Below are positions 24,629 through 32,995 of a stretch of 64,000 bases of DNA, one piece after another; position 1 is the stretch's first letter, and every line of letters starts with the position of its first letter. The stretch is from Bacteroidota bacterium (lineage in GTDB: Bacteria; Bacteroidota; Bacteroidia; UBA8524): the NCBI GenBank assembly GCA_016124735.1, contig WGMZ01000004.1:17302-81301 (forward strand), in the 5' to 3' direction. The position numbers were made by a program, and so were the translations under genes. The notes under the pieces are model-generated. The model was not told the DNA's origin. It was given only the letters and a program-made list of their open reading frames with translations, and did no database searches.

Positions 24629-25858
24629 TTATTTGAATACTACTTTCAATGTTTGAATTGCTCCATTTTGCTCAATGCGAACAAAGTACATTCCATTGAA
24701 GCCAGCGCGATCCAGTTTCACTGATTGATTGCCGAGGTCGAAATAACCTTCAGAGAGGGTTTTTATTTCTTTTCCCTGCATATCGTAAATCTTCACACTT
24801 CCATTTGTTCCCTGACCCTCAAAAGAGATGAGCATATAATCCGTTGCCGGGTTAGGATATGCATTGGCTCCAAAATTTGCATTAGGGGTGTTTAAACCGG
24901 TATACAATGTGGTAAAGTTGAAGAACAAGGACCATGGACCCATTTCATCGATATTATTACCAGCCACTCTCCAGTAATATACCTTGTAAGTTTCCAAATC
25001 CACATTCAGTGTTACGCTGGTGCTTGGTGCGGAAACAATACCATAATAGGCGGTATCTGAGAAATTATTGAAAGTAGATACATGAACATGGTATTCATCC
25101 GCATAGTTTGCTGTGTTCCAGCTCAAGGTTGGCCGAATGCTCACATCGATGGAAGCAGAAGCCGGGCTAGCCAAAACCACTTGTGCGGGTGGGTGACCTT
25201 GTGTAGTAAAACTCCATACATGACTCGAAAATTGGGTAATGCCGGAATCACTGAAGCTGATTACACGCCAATAATAGACGCTGTCGTATTCCAATGTGTC
25301 TACCATCATCTTAAACATGGAATCTCTTCCTACGATGGTCTCAGAATAAAATGTATCCGAAAAATCCATGTGGCGAGACAGGTCAATGTGCAGACTATCG
25401 ATTGAGATTGCCAAGGTATCCCAGGTAAAGGTGGGCATTTTTCTTACATGCATTTCTTGGTTCGCCGGAGTTTTGAGATTTGCAATACGGGGATCCCCTT
25501 TTACGGTAAAACTCCATACATCGCTTGTCGTCTGATAAATCGCCAAACTATCAAAACTCACCATACGCCAGTAGTACATGCTATCATACTGCAACGTATC
25601 CACCGTCAACATATAGCTTGTATCTCCTCCCATAATCGTTGCAGAATAATACATGTTCGAAAAATTCATGTCACTTGATAACTCCAAATGAAAACTGTCT
25701 ACATGCGCTGTTAAGCTATCCCAGGTAAAGGTGGCCATCTTATAAACACCCATCTCCATATCTGCCGGGCTTTTAAGACTTGTTTTTCTCGATTGTGCAT
25801 TAACATTTCCTAAGAGCGCAATGAGAATAAGTGCAAGCGTAAAGGTTCTTAATTTCAT
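24629..25858 (-). CDS. Secreted T9SS protein with three fibronectin-III-like repeats
   Basis: 409 residues. Signal peptide MKLRTFTLALILIALLGNVNA; then three similar domains of about 95 residues beginning LKSPADMEMGV, LKTPANQEMHV and LASPASASIDV, each with a central TFTWD/LSWN strand and a YYWRM/YYWRV strand near its end, typical of FnIII-like folds; and a C-terminal type A sorting domain from AYPNPATDYMLISF. The first two repeats are much closer to each other than to the third, so that duplication is recent. No catalytic domain is seen: probably a surface adhesin or structural protein. The gene is alone, with a terminator directly behind it and a divergent TonB receptor gene in front. Confidence 0.9.
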   Translation of the reverse strand: MKLRTFTLALILIALLGNVNAQSRKTSLKSPADMEMGVYKMATFTWDSLTAHVDSFHLELSSDMNFSNMYYSATIMGGDTSYMLTVDTLQYDSMYYWRMVSFDSLAIYQTTSDVWSFTVKGDPRIANLKTPANQEMHVRKMPTFTWDTLAISIDSLHIDLSRHMDFSDTFYSETIVGRDSMFKMMVDTLEYDSVYYWRVISFSDSGITQFSSHVWSFTTQGHPPAQVVLASPASASIDVSIRPTLSWNTANYADEYHVHVSTFNNFSDTAYYGIVSAPSTSVTLNVDLETYKVYYWRVAGNNIDEMGPWSLFFNFTTLYTGLNTPNANFGANAYPNPATDYMLISFEGQGTNGSVKIYDMQGKEIKTLSEGYFDLGNQSVKLDRAGFNGMYFVRIEQNGAIQTLKVVFK

Positions 25859-26087
25859 ATAGTTCGAATAAAGCGTACAAGTTTAATAAATCCTGCTCAA
25901 TTTCATGCCGGGTATTCCGCAGTTCTGTTTCCTGCTCCAAATTCTTTTCTATCAATACCCGTAGTAAAAAGCCCACTATTGGGTTGAAATACAGGAAACA
26001 TTCTGGTCAATTTATGTTAACACAAATTGATGTTTTTCTTCATGCTGACTTAAAAATCTCATAACGTAACAAGGCGAACATTGCCTC

Positions 26088-28883
26088 GTGCAAAAAGCTC
26101 TATTTCTGCTTATTAATTCGATTCTGAGTTTGAATCTTGCAACAGGCGCCACGCTTAACGGTAAAATTTCTGACGCCAACACGGGAGAGCTACTGGTAGG
26201 CGCTACCATATTAATCCAGGGCACTTCGCATTACGCAGTATCCAATTTAGATGGATCCTATTCCATTCCAAATATACCAGCTGGAAAATATTCGGTGGAG
26301 GTGCGCTATATCAGTTATGAAACTCAAGTATTACCCTTGAGCATTTCAAAAGATGAAATCACCAAGGTTCTGGACATCAAGTTAAAGAATGCCGCCTTCA
26401 GCATAGATGATGTGGTTATCAAAGGCAGCTTTGATAAAGAATCAGATGCTTCCGCGCGGAACTCCGAAAAAAATTCAGATGAAGTCATGAACATCATCTC
26501 AGCTAAAAGGATTCAGCTCTTGCCGGATATTATTGTAGGCGACGTGCTTCAGCGAATCTCCGGAGTATCTGTAGAACGGGGCAGTTCCGGAAGCGGCAAA
26601 TACGCGATCATTCGCGGCATGGAACAGCGCTATAATTATACCCTGGTTAACGGAATTAAAATTCCGAGTCCGGATAATAAGTACCGCTATGTACCAATGG
26701 ATCTGTTTCCTGCCGAATTGCTGGAAAGGCTGGAAGTAGTCAAAGCCTTGAATGCAAACATGGAAGCCGATGCGATTGGCGGGGCCATGAATCTGGTAAT
26801 GAAAAGCGCCCCCACCCACTTCACATTCCATTTTAATGCGGCAACCGGATTTAACAGCCTGGCCGTCAACCAGGGATTTACCCAATTCAATTCAAAAGTG
26901 CTACCTGCCAACAGTCCCGCTGAAATTCACGGTCCGGATTACGTTGCGACCCCCAATGATTTTACTTATAGGAATTTTAACTATTCAACCGCACCTCTGG
27001 CCATGAATCAGATGTACGGGTTCACTTTTGGAAATCGCTACTTAAAAGCCAAACGACTGGGATTGGTTATTGGAGCGAGTTACCAGAACACCTATCGAAA
27101 TACCAATAGTATTTTCTTTCAGCAAAATACCCAGCCGAACCCGGGAAATGTGCCGGCATTCGACGACATATACAGTCGAAAATACTCTACCAAGCAGGTT
27201 CGTTACGGCATTCATTCTAAATTGGATTATGCCCTGAATTCAAGGAATACCATCAGCCTTTACACTGTATACATGGAGATGGATGAATCTCAGTACCGCC
27301 ATACAGTGGATACTTCCCTTTCCATCGGCCGCACGGGAACCGGAACAGGGAATACCTATATTCTGGATAGATCCCGCCTGCAAAAACAGAGCATCTATAA
27401 CAATACCCTTCAGGGAAAACATGAGATTGTCAAAGGCTTGATTCTGGATTGGTCGGGGGTATATTCTTTGGCAAAAAACACCTTCCCCGATTGGGCCGAA
27501 TACCAAACGGTTCAAAAGGTGGGTAAAGACAGTGCCGGAAACAAAGTGATACTTGAACCGGAGCACCTGAATATTCCTTTCCAACGGATCTGGTGGAAAA
27601 ACTCCGACCGGGACATCGCCGGCTACCTCAACCTGAATTACACCACAAAGATATTCGGACAAAAACTGACCTTATCCGCAGGGGGACTTTATCGAGATAA
27701 ACACAGAGAAAACACCTATTACTATTACGAATTCACTCCCAAATCCGTGAACGGACTCGTTCCTCCTTTCGATGGTGTGGTGTCGCCTGACAAGTTTGTG
27801 TTCAACTCAGATAATGCAGCGAAAGGCGGATCCATCAACCCCAACACCTACAAGGCCTCAGAAATCATCTATGCCTATTACGGCATGTTCAAACTGGAGT
27901 ATAAAAAGAAGCTGGATGTTGTTGGCGGTATTCGCGTAGAAAGTACTTACCAGGCATTTCAAACTGTTATGCCCCCCTCTTTCTTTGGTAAATCAGGAAA
28001 TATCAGCTATCAGGATATTCTTCCCAGCTTCAATCTGAAATACAAATTGAATCCCAAAACCAACCTGCGCATGAGCTATTACAAAGCTTTGAACAGGGCC
28101 GGTTTTTTTGAAATCATTCCTTACAATGTTCAGGGCGATTATTATACAGAAGTTGGTAACCCTTTCCTGAAACATACGGTGGCACACAACATGGATCTCC
28201 GCTACGAATATTTCCCCACAGCATTGGATCAAATCCTTGTCGGAGTATTTTACAAGCATCTGATTAATCCGATTGAAACCGGATACATCAAAACAGGTAC
28301 TTCAAGCTCTGCATTGCAGCCAAGTAACTTCGGCACGGCAATAAATTTTGGACTGGAACTTTCGGTTATCAAGTACTGGAAGTATTTCGGAATATCCGGT
28401 AACTACACCTATACCAACTCAACCATTACCACCAATAAATTCTCGTACAACAGAGATGAAAACGGTCAGCTTACCAACACGGTGGTTCAACAAACCAGGC
28501 CGCTGCAAGGACAATCCCCTCAAATCGGGAACCTCTCCCTGATTTATAAAAACACAGCACTGGGCCTCGATATGCAATTGGCCATGGTTTATACCGGTAA
28601 AAAGATCACTCAGGTTTCCCTGTATAAGGATTTGGATTACTGGCAAAAAGGAATGTTCACCATGGGTTTTTCCATCGAAAAATCCTTTGGAAAAAAATTC
28701 TCTGCTTACTGCAAAGTGCAGAACCTTTTGAATACTCCGGTTACAGTAGAGTTAAGAACAAAGAACACATACAGAACCGGCCGCTTCGCACTAACAGATC
28801 AAACTCGCGACGACCGAGTTTTGGTACAAAAAGAATATTACGGACAAAACTACATATTCGGCCTTCGTTGGAAGGTCGGTTAA
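26088..28883 (+). CDS. TonB-dependent receptor with carboxypeptidase-regulatory-like domain
   Basis: 931 residues with a GTG start; an in-frame TAA lies 21 bases upstream, so there is no earlier ATG. Signal peptide to about residue 20; a CarboxypepD-reg-like beta-sandwich (about 22-110, with GKISDANTGELLVGATI and DGSYSIPNIPAGKYSVEV); a plug domain (about 120-260, DVLQRISGVSVERG, IRGMEQRYNYTLVNG, LERLEVVKALNANMEADAIGGAMNL); then a long barrel ending YIFGLRWKVG. It imports a substrate using TonB energy. The usual SusD partner is absent; instead a beta-helix lipoprotein gene starts 29 bases downstream, suggesting that this protein is its surface partner. Substrate unknown. Confidence 0.92.
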   Translation: MQKALFLLINSILSLNLATGATLNGKISDANTGELLVGATILIQGTSHYAVSNLDGSYSIPNIPAGKYSVEVRYISYETQVLPLSISKDEITKVLDIKLKNAAFSIDDVVIKGSFDKESDASARNSEKNSDEVMNIISAKRIQLLPDIIVGDVLQRISGVSVERGSSGSGKYAIIRGMEQRYNYTLVNGIKIPSPDNKYRYVPMDLFPAELLERLEVVKALNANMEADAIGGAMNLVMKSAPTHFTFHFNAATGFNSLAVNQGFTQFNSKVLPANSPAEIHGPDYVATPNDFTYRNFNYSTAPLAMNQMYGFTFGNRYLKAKRLGLVIGASYQNTYRNTNSIFFQQNTQPNPGNVPAFDDIYSRKYSTKQVRYGIHSKLDYALNSRNTISLYTVYMEMDESQYRHTVDTSLSIGRTGTGTGNTYILDRSRLQKQSIYNNTLQGKHEIVKGLILDWSGVYSLAKNTFPDWAEYQTVQKVGKDSAGNKVILEPEHLNIPFQRIWWKNSDRDIAGYLNLNYTTKIFGQKLTLSAGGLYRDKHRENTYYYYEFTPKSVNGLVPPFDGVVSPDKFVFNSDNAAKGGSINPNTYKASEIIYAYYGMFKLEYKKKLDVVGGIRVESTYQAFQTVMPPSFFGKSGNISYQDILPSFNLKYKLNPKTNLRMSYYKALNRAGFFEIIPYNVQGDYYTEVGNPFLKHTVAHNMDLRYEYFPTALDQILVGVFYKHLINPIETGYIKTGTSSSALQPSNFGTAINFGLELSVIKYWKYFGISGNYTYTNSTITTNKFSYNRDENGQLTNTVVQQTRPLQGQSPQIGNLSLIYKNTALGLDMQLAMVYTGKKITQVSLYKDLDYWQKGMFTMGFSIEKSFGKKFSAYCKVQNLLNTPVTVELRTKNTYRTGRFALTDQTRDDRVLVQKEYYGQNYIFGLRWKVG

Positions 28884-28912
28884 TCCTCATGCATTTCAAA
28901 TACCTAGAAAAT

Positions 28913-30328
28913 ATGAAAAAACCAATCATGATGAGTGCCGCACTGGTGGCGCTTGGAATGTACTCATGCAAGAAAAACAGCGATGAGAAAGTGAACATTT
29001 CCGAACCACAATTTGAAGCCGGACAAACCATTTCCAGCGACACTCTCAAAGGCAGTGTTAAAGGAACCATGCAGTCTGGTAAAACTTACTATTTCGACGG
29101 CGCAGTTACCATTAACCAAGGAGACACCCTGGTAATGCAAAGCGGCGTGAAACTTCTTGCCCTAAGCCCAAATGCAGTATTGTTGGTAAAAGGCTCTTTC
29201 GTTTCTTTGGGAACTTCAGATCAACCTAACTGGATCACCGGAGTTGATGCTTACAAAAACCCGTCTAATTACAAACACACAGATCCAAACGAAGATCCAA
29301 ATAATGACCCTGCATTCAAACCAAGCGGAAAACTTTGGGGTGGTATCCAGTGTGATGCAACCTGCCCATTGCTCGACATCAAATGGACCCACCTTGATTT
29401 TGCCGGAGGTAACGTGGGTTCCAATCCTCTTCCAGGATACAAACAAGGAGATGACCTTTTTGTAATTCTTTTCCAAAACCCCGACGGATACATGATTCTT
29501 GAAGATTCCTGGGTGTATGGATCTACTACCGATGCGACCCGTGTTAAAGGCGGACACATTCACATTATGCGCAACACCGTTGAAAAACTTGCTTATAACG
29601 ATGGTGACTGCTTCAACGTGAAGTCAAGCACCGACGGCGACATGGCTTATAACCTGATTATTGGTACTGCAAAAGGTGGCACTAAAGCTTCCAACAAAGG
29701 TGGTGGTGCTCGTCAAACCAATATCAACATGTACAACAACACCTTTATCAACGGTGGTTGGAGAAGTGTTGACCCGGACCGTGGCGCCAACCTGAACTTT
29801 GAAGAAGGCGCACGCGGAAAAGCATACAATAACATCATGGTAAACTGTAAAACAGGTCTCCGTATCCTTGAAAACCCAATTGCTGACACCGCAAATTTGG
29901 CCTATGGTTACAACCTTTCTTATGGCGACTCTCTTTCAGTTGTAGATGAAATCTACCCGCTCGGGCATATCACCATTCCACAGCCCACTGATATCCCTGA
30001 TCCTGCTACCTTCTATCCAGGATATCCAAACAGTTATACCCTGGGTCAGGCGTATCAGGCTCCTGGTATCGTCGGTAAAAACAACCCAATGTTTGTAAAC
30101 TACCCATTGCCACAAACCGCTCAACATTTGCGCGACATTACCTTCCAGGGGAATTATGATTTCCACCTGAAAGGAAGCTCACCTGGCATCGGGAAAGGAT
30201 ATACAGGGTTTACTCCTTTGAATACAACCGCACCGGTAGACAACAAATACCTGAAAGCAACAGTTACTCCTCCTAACAAGGACCTTGGCGCTTTCCCAAC
30301 CGATGGAAATGGAAACAAACACAAATAG
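28913..30328 (+). CDS. Lipoprotein with parallel beta-helix, partner of the TonB receptor
   Basis: 471 residues from the ATG at 28913; the frame opens 15 codons earlier, inside the receptor gene. The lipobox is GMYSC followed by KKNSD. The chain then has a segment resembling a beta-helix cap (LKGSVKGTMQSGKTYYFDG) and stacked short repeats such as GGHIHIMRNTVEKLAYNDGDCFNVKSS (in pieces), NINMYNNTFINGG and KAYNNIMVNCKTG, typical of right-handed beta-helices. No catalytic site is evident. The end, NKDLGAFP, resembles choice-of-anchor Q tails. Codon use looks more uniform than in neighbours (AAC, ACC, GGT), which may mean high expression. A strong terminator follows at 30367. Confidence 0.85.
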   Translation: MKKPIMMSAALVALGMYSCKKNSDEKVNISEPQFEAGQTISSDTLKGSVKGTMQSGKTYYFDGAVTINQGDTLVMQSGVKLLALSPNAVLLVKGSFVSLGTSDQPNWITGVDAYKNPSNYKHTDPNEDPNNDPAFKPSGKLWGGIQCDATCPLLDIKWTHLDFAGGNVGSNPLPGYKQGDDLFVILFQNPDGYMILEDSWVYGSTTDATRVKGGHIHIMRNTVEKLAYNDGDCFNVKSSTDGDMAYNLIIGTAKGGTKASNKGGGARQTNINMYNNTFINGGWRSVDPDRGANLNFEEGARGKAYNNIMVNCKTGLRILENPIADTANLAYGYNLSYGDSLSVVDEIYPLGHITIPQPTDIPDPATFYPGYPNSYTLGQAYQAPGIVGKNNPMFVNYPLPQTAQHLRDITFQGNYDFHLKGSSPGIGKGYTGFTPLNTTAPVDNKYLKATVTPPNKDLGAFPTDGNGNKHK

Positions 30329-30366
30329 GCACCAGCACACCAGGTTCTTCATCTTTTCATAACCAC

Positions 30367-30403
30367 GATCTCTTCCTGTTTTGGCAGGGAGAGATCTTTT
30401 TTT
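30367..30403 (+). terminator. Intrinsic terminator
   Basis: A 12-base stem with one T-G pair (GATCTCTTCCTG at 30367-30378 and CAGGGAGAGATC at 30385-30396), a TTTTGG loop and then seven T residues. It ends the receptor/lipoprotein unit and lies 8 bases before the next start codon. Confidence 0.92.
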
Positions 30404-30411
30404 CTTCCAAA

Positions 30412-31551
30412 ATGAGTAAGATTCTCCACATACTCAGCGGACTTCTCCTGCCCGCTTCGCTCTTTGCACAGAGCAGTATAATGACAAAGAAGGCCACCCT
30501 TCCGGTAGAAGTACGGGAGTCCTCGGGACTCGAATGGGTTGCCGGTGGATTATGGTCGTTCAACGACAGTGGAAACCCTCCCTTTCTATTTCAACTTGAC
30601 AGCAATGATGGTACTATCATCAAAAAAGTCACTATTGGAAATTATGGAAATACGGATTGGGAAGACATTGCTTCGGATTCCGATTACTTGTATGTTGGAG
30701 ATTTTGGAAATAACGATGGAAATCGAAAGGACCTCAAGGTATTACGTATTCCCGTTGCTTCCCTGATGTCTCTGTCGGACACCACAGTCGATGCAGAAGC
30801 CATCGAATTTTCCTATTCAGATCAAACGGACTTTAACCCAGCCGGTGGAACGAACTTCGATTGTGAAAGCATGCTTGCAATGGGAAACTCCCTCTACCTC
30901 TTTACCAAAGACAGGGGAGATTATCACACCCGCGTTTATCCGCTTTCAAAGATACCGGGAACCTATTCCATCTCTTCTGTTGCAACATTTAACTCAGCAT
31001 GCCTGATTACGGCAGCAGATATTAACCCCTCACAGAACACTATTGCCCTGTTAGCTTATTCTTCCGGGAAAACCGGATCCCGGATCTTCCTACTCAGTAA
31101 TTTTTCCGGAAATGCCATTTTTAGTGGGAAAATTCAAGACATATTACTGACCCCAAATGCCAATGGGTGGCAAACAGAAGGATTACTCTTTCTTTCTGAT
31201 GAGCGCATCTTCGTTTCATGCGAAGCCACTTCATCTTATCCTTCCGGACTGTATTCCATCGATTTACCCTATTTGAAAAGCGATCCCCTCTCGGTCGGAA
31301 AACTTTCAAATGCTGATACGATTCATCTTTATCCCGTTCCAAGCACGGGATGGGTATATATTTCGGGTATGGATGAAATCACGTCAGACAGCACTTTGGT
31401 AATGGACCCCTCCGGAAAGCAGTTCACGGTTCCCATTCGTAAAGAAGGACGTGGCAGCATCGCTATGGATTTAAGTGAATTGCCCAGCGGAACCTATTTC
31501 CTGCGCCTGACTTCCCTTCCCCGACGAACCTATAAGATTGTGCGCGAATAA
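30412..31551 (+). CDS. Secreted T9SS protein, beta-propeller-like
   Basis: 379 residues. Signal peptide MSKILHILSGLLLPASLFAQ; a middle region of about 280 residues with repeated short strands (GLEWVAGGLWSFNDSG, TDWEDIASDSDYLYVGDFGNN, FDCESMLAMGNSLYLFTKD) that look like blades of a propeller; and a C-terminal type A sorting domain starting LYPVPSTGWVYIS. It is predicted to be exported by Sec and the type IX system to the cell surface. There are no catalytic residues that I recognise. Its ATG is only 8 bases after the terminator at 30367, so its promoter would have to overlap that hairpin or it depends on readthrough. It converges on radC with a 3-base gap. Confidence 0.85.
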   Translation: MSKILHILSGLLLPASLFAQSSIMTKKATLPVEVRESSGLEWVAGGLWSFNDSGNPPFLFQLDSNDGTIIKKVTIGNYGNTDWEDIASDSDYLYVGDFGNNDGNRKDLKVLRIPVASLMSLSDTTVDAEAIEFSYSDQTDFNPAGGTNFDCESMLAMGNSLYLFTKDRGDYHTRVYPLSKIPGTYSISSVATFNSACLITAADINPSQNTIALLAYSSGKTGSRIFLLSNFSGNAIFSGKIQDILLTPNANGWQTEGLLFLSDERIFVSCEATSSYPSGLYSIDLPYLKSDPLSVGKLSNADTIHLYPVPSTGWVYISGMDEITSDSTLVMDPSGKQFTVPIRKEGRGSIAMDLSELPSGTYFLRLTSLPRRTYKIVRE

Positions 31552-31554
31552 AGT

Positions 31555-32250
31555 TTAGAGCCATCCTTCATCTGCAAAACTGACAAAACCCTGCTGGGTG
31601 AAGATAAGATGATCGAGCACCCGCATATCCAGGTTGCGTGCAGCCAACGAAAGCTTTCGGGTTAAATCCAAATCGGCCTGACTTGGTTTCAGAGAAGAAC
31701 TTGGGTGGTTATGTGCCAGTATCAATCCGCTGCAACCGCATTCCAATCCGGTTTTAAAGATGATACGTGGATCCGCCACCGTTCCACTTAAGCCACCCTT
31801 ACTGATCTGCTTTTCTAAGATGATTTTATTCGCCTGATTCAGGTACAATACCCAGAACTCTTCGTGGCTTAAATCGGTGAATCGTGCTTTTAAAGTATCG
31901 TAAGCATCCTGACTGCTTTTGATAACCTGCCTCCTTCCCCCTTCGATTTTTCTTCGCTGAGCAAGCTCCAACGCGGCTTGAATTGAGACTGCCTTCACTT
32001 GTCCGATCCCGGGGAAACGCGATAATTCTGCAATGCTTGCTCTTCCTAACAGGTTGATATCGCCACCGTAGGAAGCAAGAATATCCCGGGCCAATTCAAG
32101 GGCCGATTGCCTGCGACTACCCGAGCCTAAAAGAATAGCCAGCAGTTCAGAATCGCTTAAAGCATGCCTCCCCTTGAGCATTAACTTCTCTCGGGGCCGG
32201 TCGTCTTCCGACCAAAATTTAATGGCGCGTTTGTCTTCGGAAAGATCCAT
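31555..32250 (-). CDS. radC: RadC-family JAB-domain protein
   Basis: 231 residues. The N-terminal part has the UPF0758 helix-hairpin-helix region (LSDSELLAILLGSGSR and FPGIGQVKAVSI), and the C-terminal part (about 105-231) is the JAB/MPN domain with the zinc motif HNHPSSSLKPSQAD (HxHPSxxxxPSxxD). The Glu of the JAMM set is in HEEFWVLYLN. The RadC name comes from early recA-linked repair work that was later shown to be due to another gene, so the function is not known. It sits immediately downstream of rpsT, behind that gene's terminator. Confidence 0.93.
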   Translation of the reverse strand: MDLSEDKRAIKFWSEDDRPREKLMLKGRHALSDSELLAILLGSGSRRQSALELARDILASYGGDINLLGRASIAELSRFPGIGQVKAVSIQAALELAQRRKIEGGRRQVIKSSQDAYDTLKARFTDLSHEEFWVLYLNQANKIILEKQISKGGLSGTVADPRIIFKTGLECGCSGLILAHNHPSSSLKPSQADLDLTRKLSLAARNLDMRVLDHLIFTQQGFVSFADEGWL

Positions 32251-32261
32251 TCTCCGAAAAT

Positions 32262-32290
32262 AAAAAAGGCCACCCGCTTTGCGGATGGCC
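32262..32290 (-). terminator. Terminator for rpsT
   Basis: On the minus strand: a 10-base stem with one mismatch (GGCCATCCGC and GCGGGTGGCC) closed by AAA, followed by six T residues (32262-32267). It begins about 20 bases after the rpsT stop, separating it from radC. Confidence 0.85.
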
Positions 32291-32312
32291 TGACAATATT
32301 TTGACTGTATTA

Positions 32313-32564
32313 TTACAGTTTGCCGACAAACTTAGCCAGCTTACTTTTTTGGTTCGCTGCCTTGTTGCGGTGAATTACGTTTCTTTTAGCCAGTTTATCC
32401 AACATGCTGAATACTTTTGGAAGCATCTCAGAAGCAGCAGCTTTATCGCTGGTTTTTCTCAAGTTTTTGATCGCAGTACGAGTGGTTTTAGCCTGATATC
32501 TGTTTCTCAGTCTTTTCGCTGCATTGCTGCGGATTCTTTTGATTGCTGACTTATGGTTTGCCAT
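32313..32564 (-). CDS. rpsT: 30S ribosomal protein S20
   Basis: 83 residues, the usual size. [21 protein letters not shown] is the canonical beginning, and the C-terminal part ([26 protein letters not shown]) matches the family. It is a primary 16S-binding protein of the small subunit and forms a three-helix bundle. As is common it stands alone, with its own terminator at 32262-32290 and a 430-base gene-free region upstream. Confidence 0.97.
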   Translation of the reverse strand: MANHKSAIKRIRSNAAKRLRNRYQAKTTRTAIKNLRKTSDKAAASEMLPKVFSMLDKLAKRNVIHRNKAANQKSKLAKFVGKL

Positions 32565-32652
32565 GATCTATGCTTTCTTCTTCAATTTTAAGGACGGCAA
32601 AGGTAAAAAGGGAATTGAATATAAACAATATGTGGATGAATAATTTTTAGAA

Positions 32653-32681
32653 GACCATGGACCATAGCCGTTGGACCGTGG
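32653..32681. repeat. Dispersed 29-base hairpin element, copy 2
   Basis: GACCATGG-A-CCAT, seven bases, GGACCGTGG. It is identical in layout to the element at 22178-22206, with 8 of 9 positions of the outer arms able to pair. It lies about 90 bases upstream of rpsT. Confidence 0.6.
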
Positions 32682-32866
32682 CTTGTTTTAAAGAGGAGCG
32701 AAGGTAATAACTTTAACCCAACGACGGGTAGCTTCATAGTGATGTAGAATTCACATTCGGATAGCTCCACAATGCATTGCGGAACTGCCCGACCGAAATG
32801 TTCATGCTTTTTTCTCGATAGACAGGATGAATCGCGCCTCTAAACCATTATTATTACAATCGGCGC

Positions 32867-32935
32867 TTCTAAAAAGTCTAGTCTGTCTAAAAGGTCTAAA
32901 TCATCTAACTAGTCTAATTCGTCTAAAGCGTCTTC
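32867..32935 (+). repeat. Degenerate 9-base tandem repeat (GTCTAAnnn)
   Basis: Eight units in exact 9-base phase start at 32867, 32876, 32885, 32894, 32903, 32912, 32921 and 32930, each beginning with GTCTAA or a one- or two-base variant (TTCTAA, GTCTAG, ATCTAA, GTCTTC). A second simple array of CTACTTCC type follows to about 32975. Confidence 0.85.
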
Positions 32936-32979
32936 GCTACTTTCTACTTCCCTACTTCCTACTCTTGTACTTCTATTAT

Positions 32980-32987
32980 TATCTTCG
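32980..32987 (+). promoter_or_regulatory. Variant -7 element (TATCTTCG) before glyQS
   Basis: TATCTTCG differs from TAnnTTTG by one base and lies 8 bases before the glyQS ATG at 32996, the same arrangement as at several other genes here. Confidence 0.35.
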
Positions 32988-32995
32988 CGCCGTTT

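Larger units (their letters stand above)
32565..32995. other. Gene-free 431-base spacer between rpsT and glyQS
   Basis: This divergent spacer holds no tRNA or credible ORF. It contains, from left to right: the likely rpsT promoter area; the second copy of the 29-base hairpin (32653-32681); a stretch of unremarkable sequence; the 9-base tandem array (32867-32935); a CTACTTCC-like array (about 32937-32975); and the TATCTTCG element before glyQS. The long stop-free frame across the arrays is a by-product of the repeats (Leu/Arg/Tyr-rich). Confidence 0.7.

Noticed and set aside
30329..30411. A separate promoter for the T9SS protein at 30412
   Set aside because: The gap is filled by the terminator hairpin and I could not identify a TAnnTTTG box, so no promoter is claimed.
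32700..32830. A possible tRNA or small RNA in the rpsT-glyQS spacer
   Set aside because: I looked for a T-loop (GTTCGAATC-like), a D-loop and an acceptor stem and found none; the hairpins present are small and isolated.
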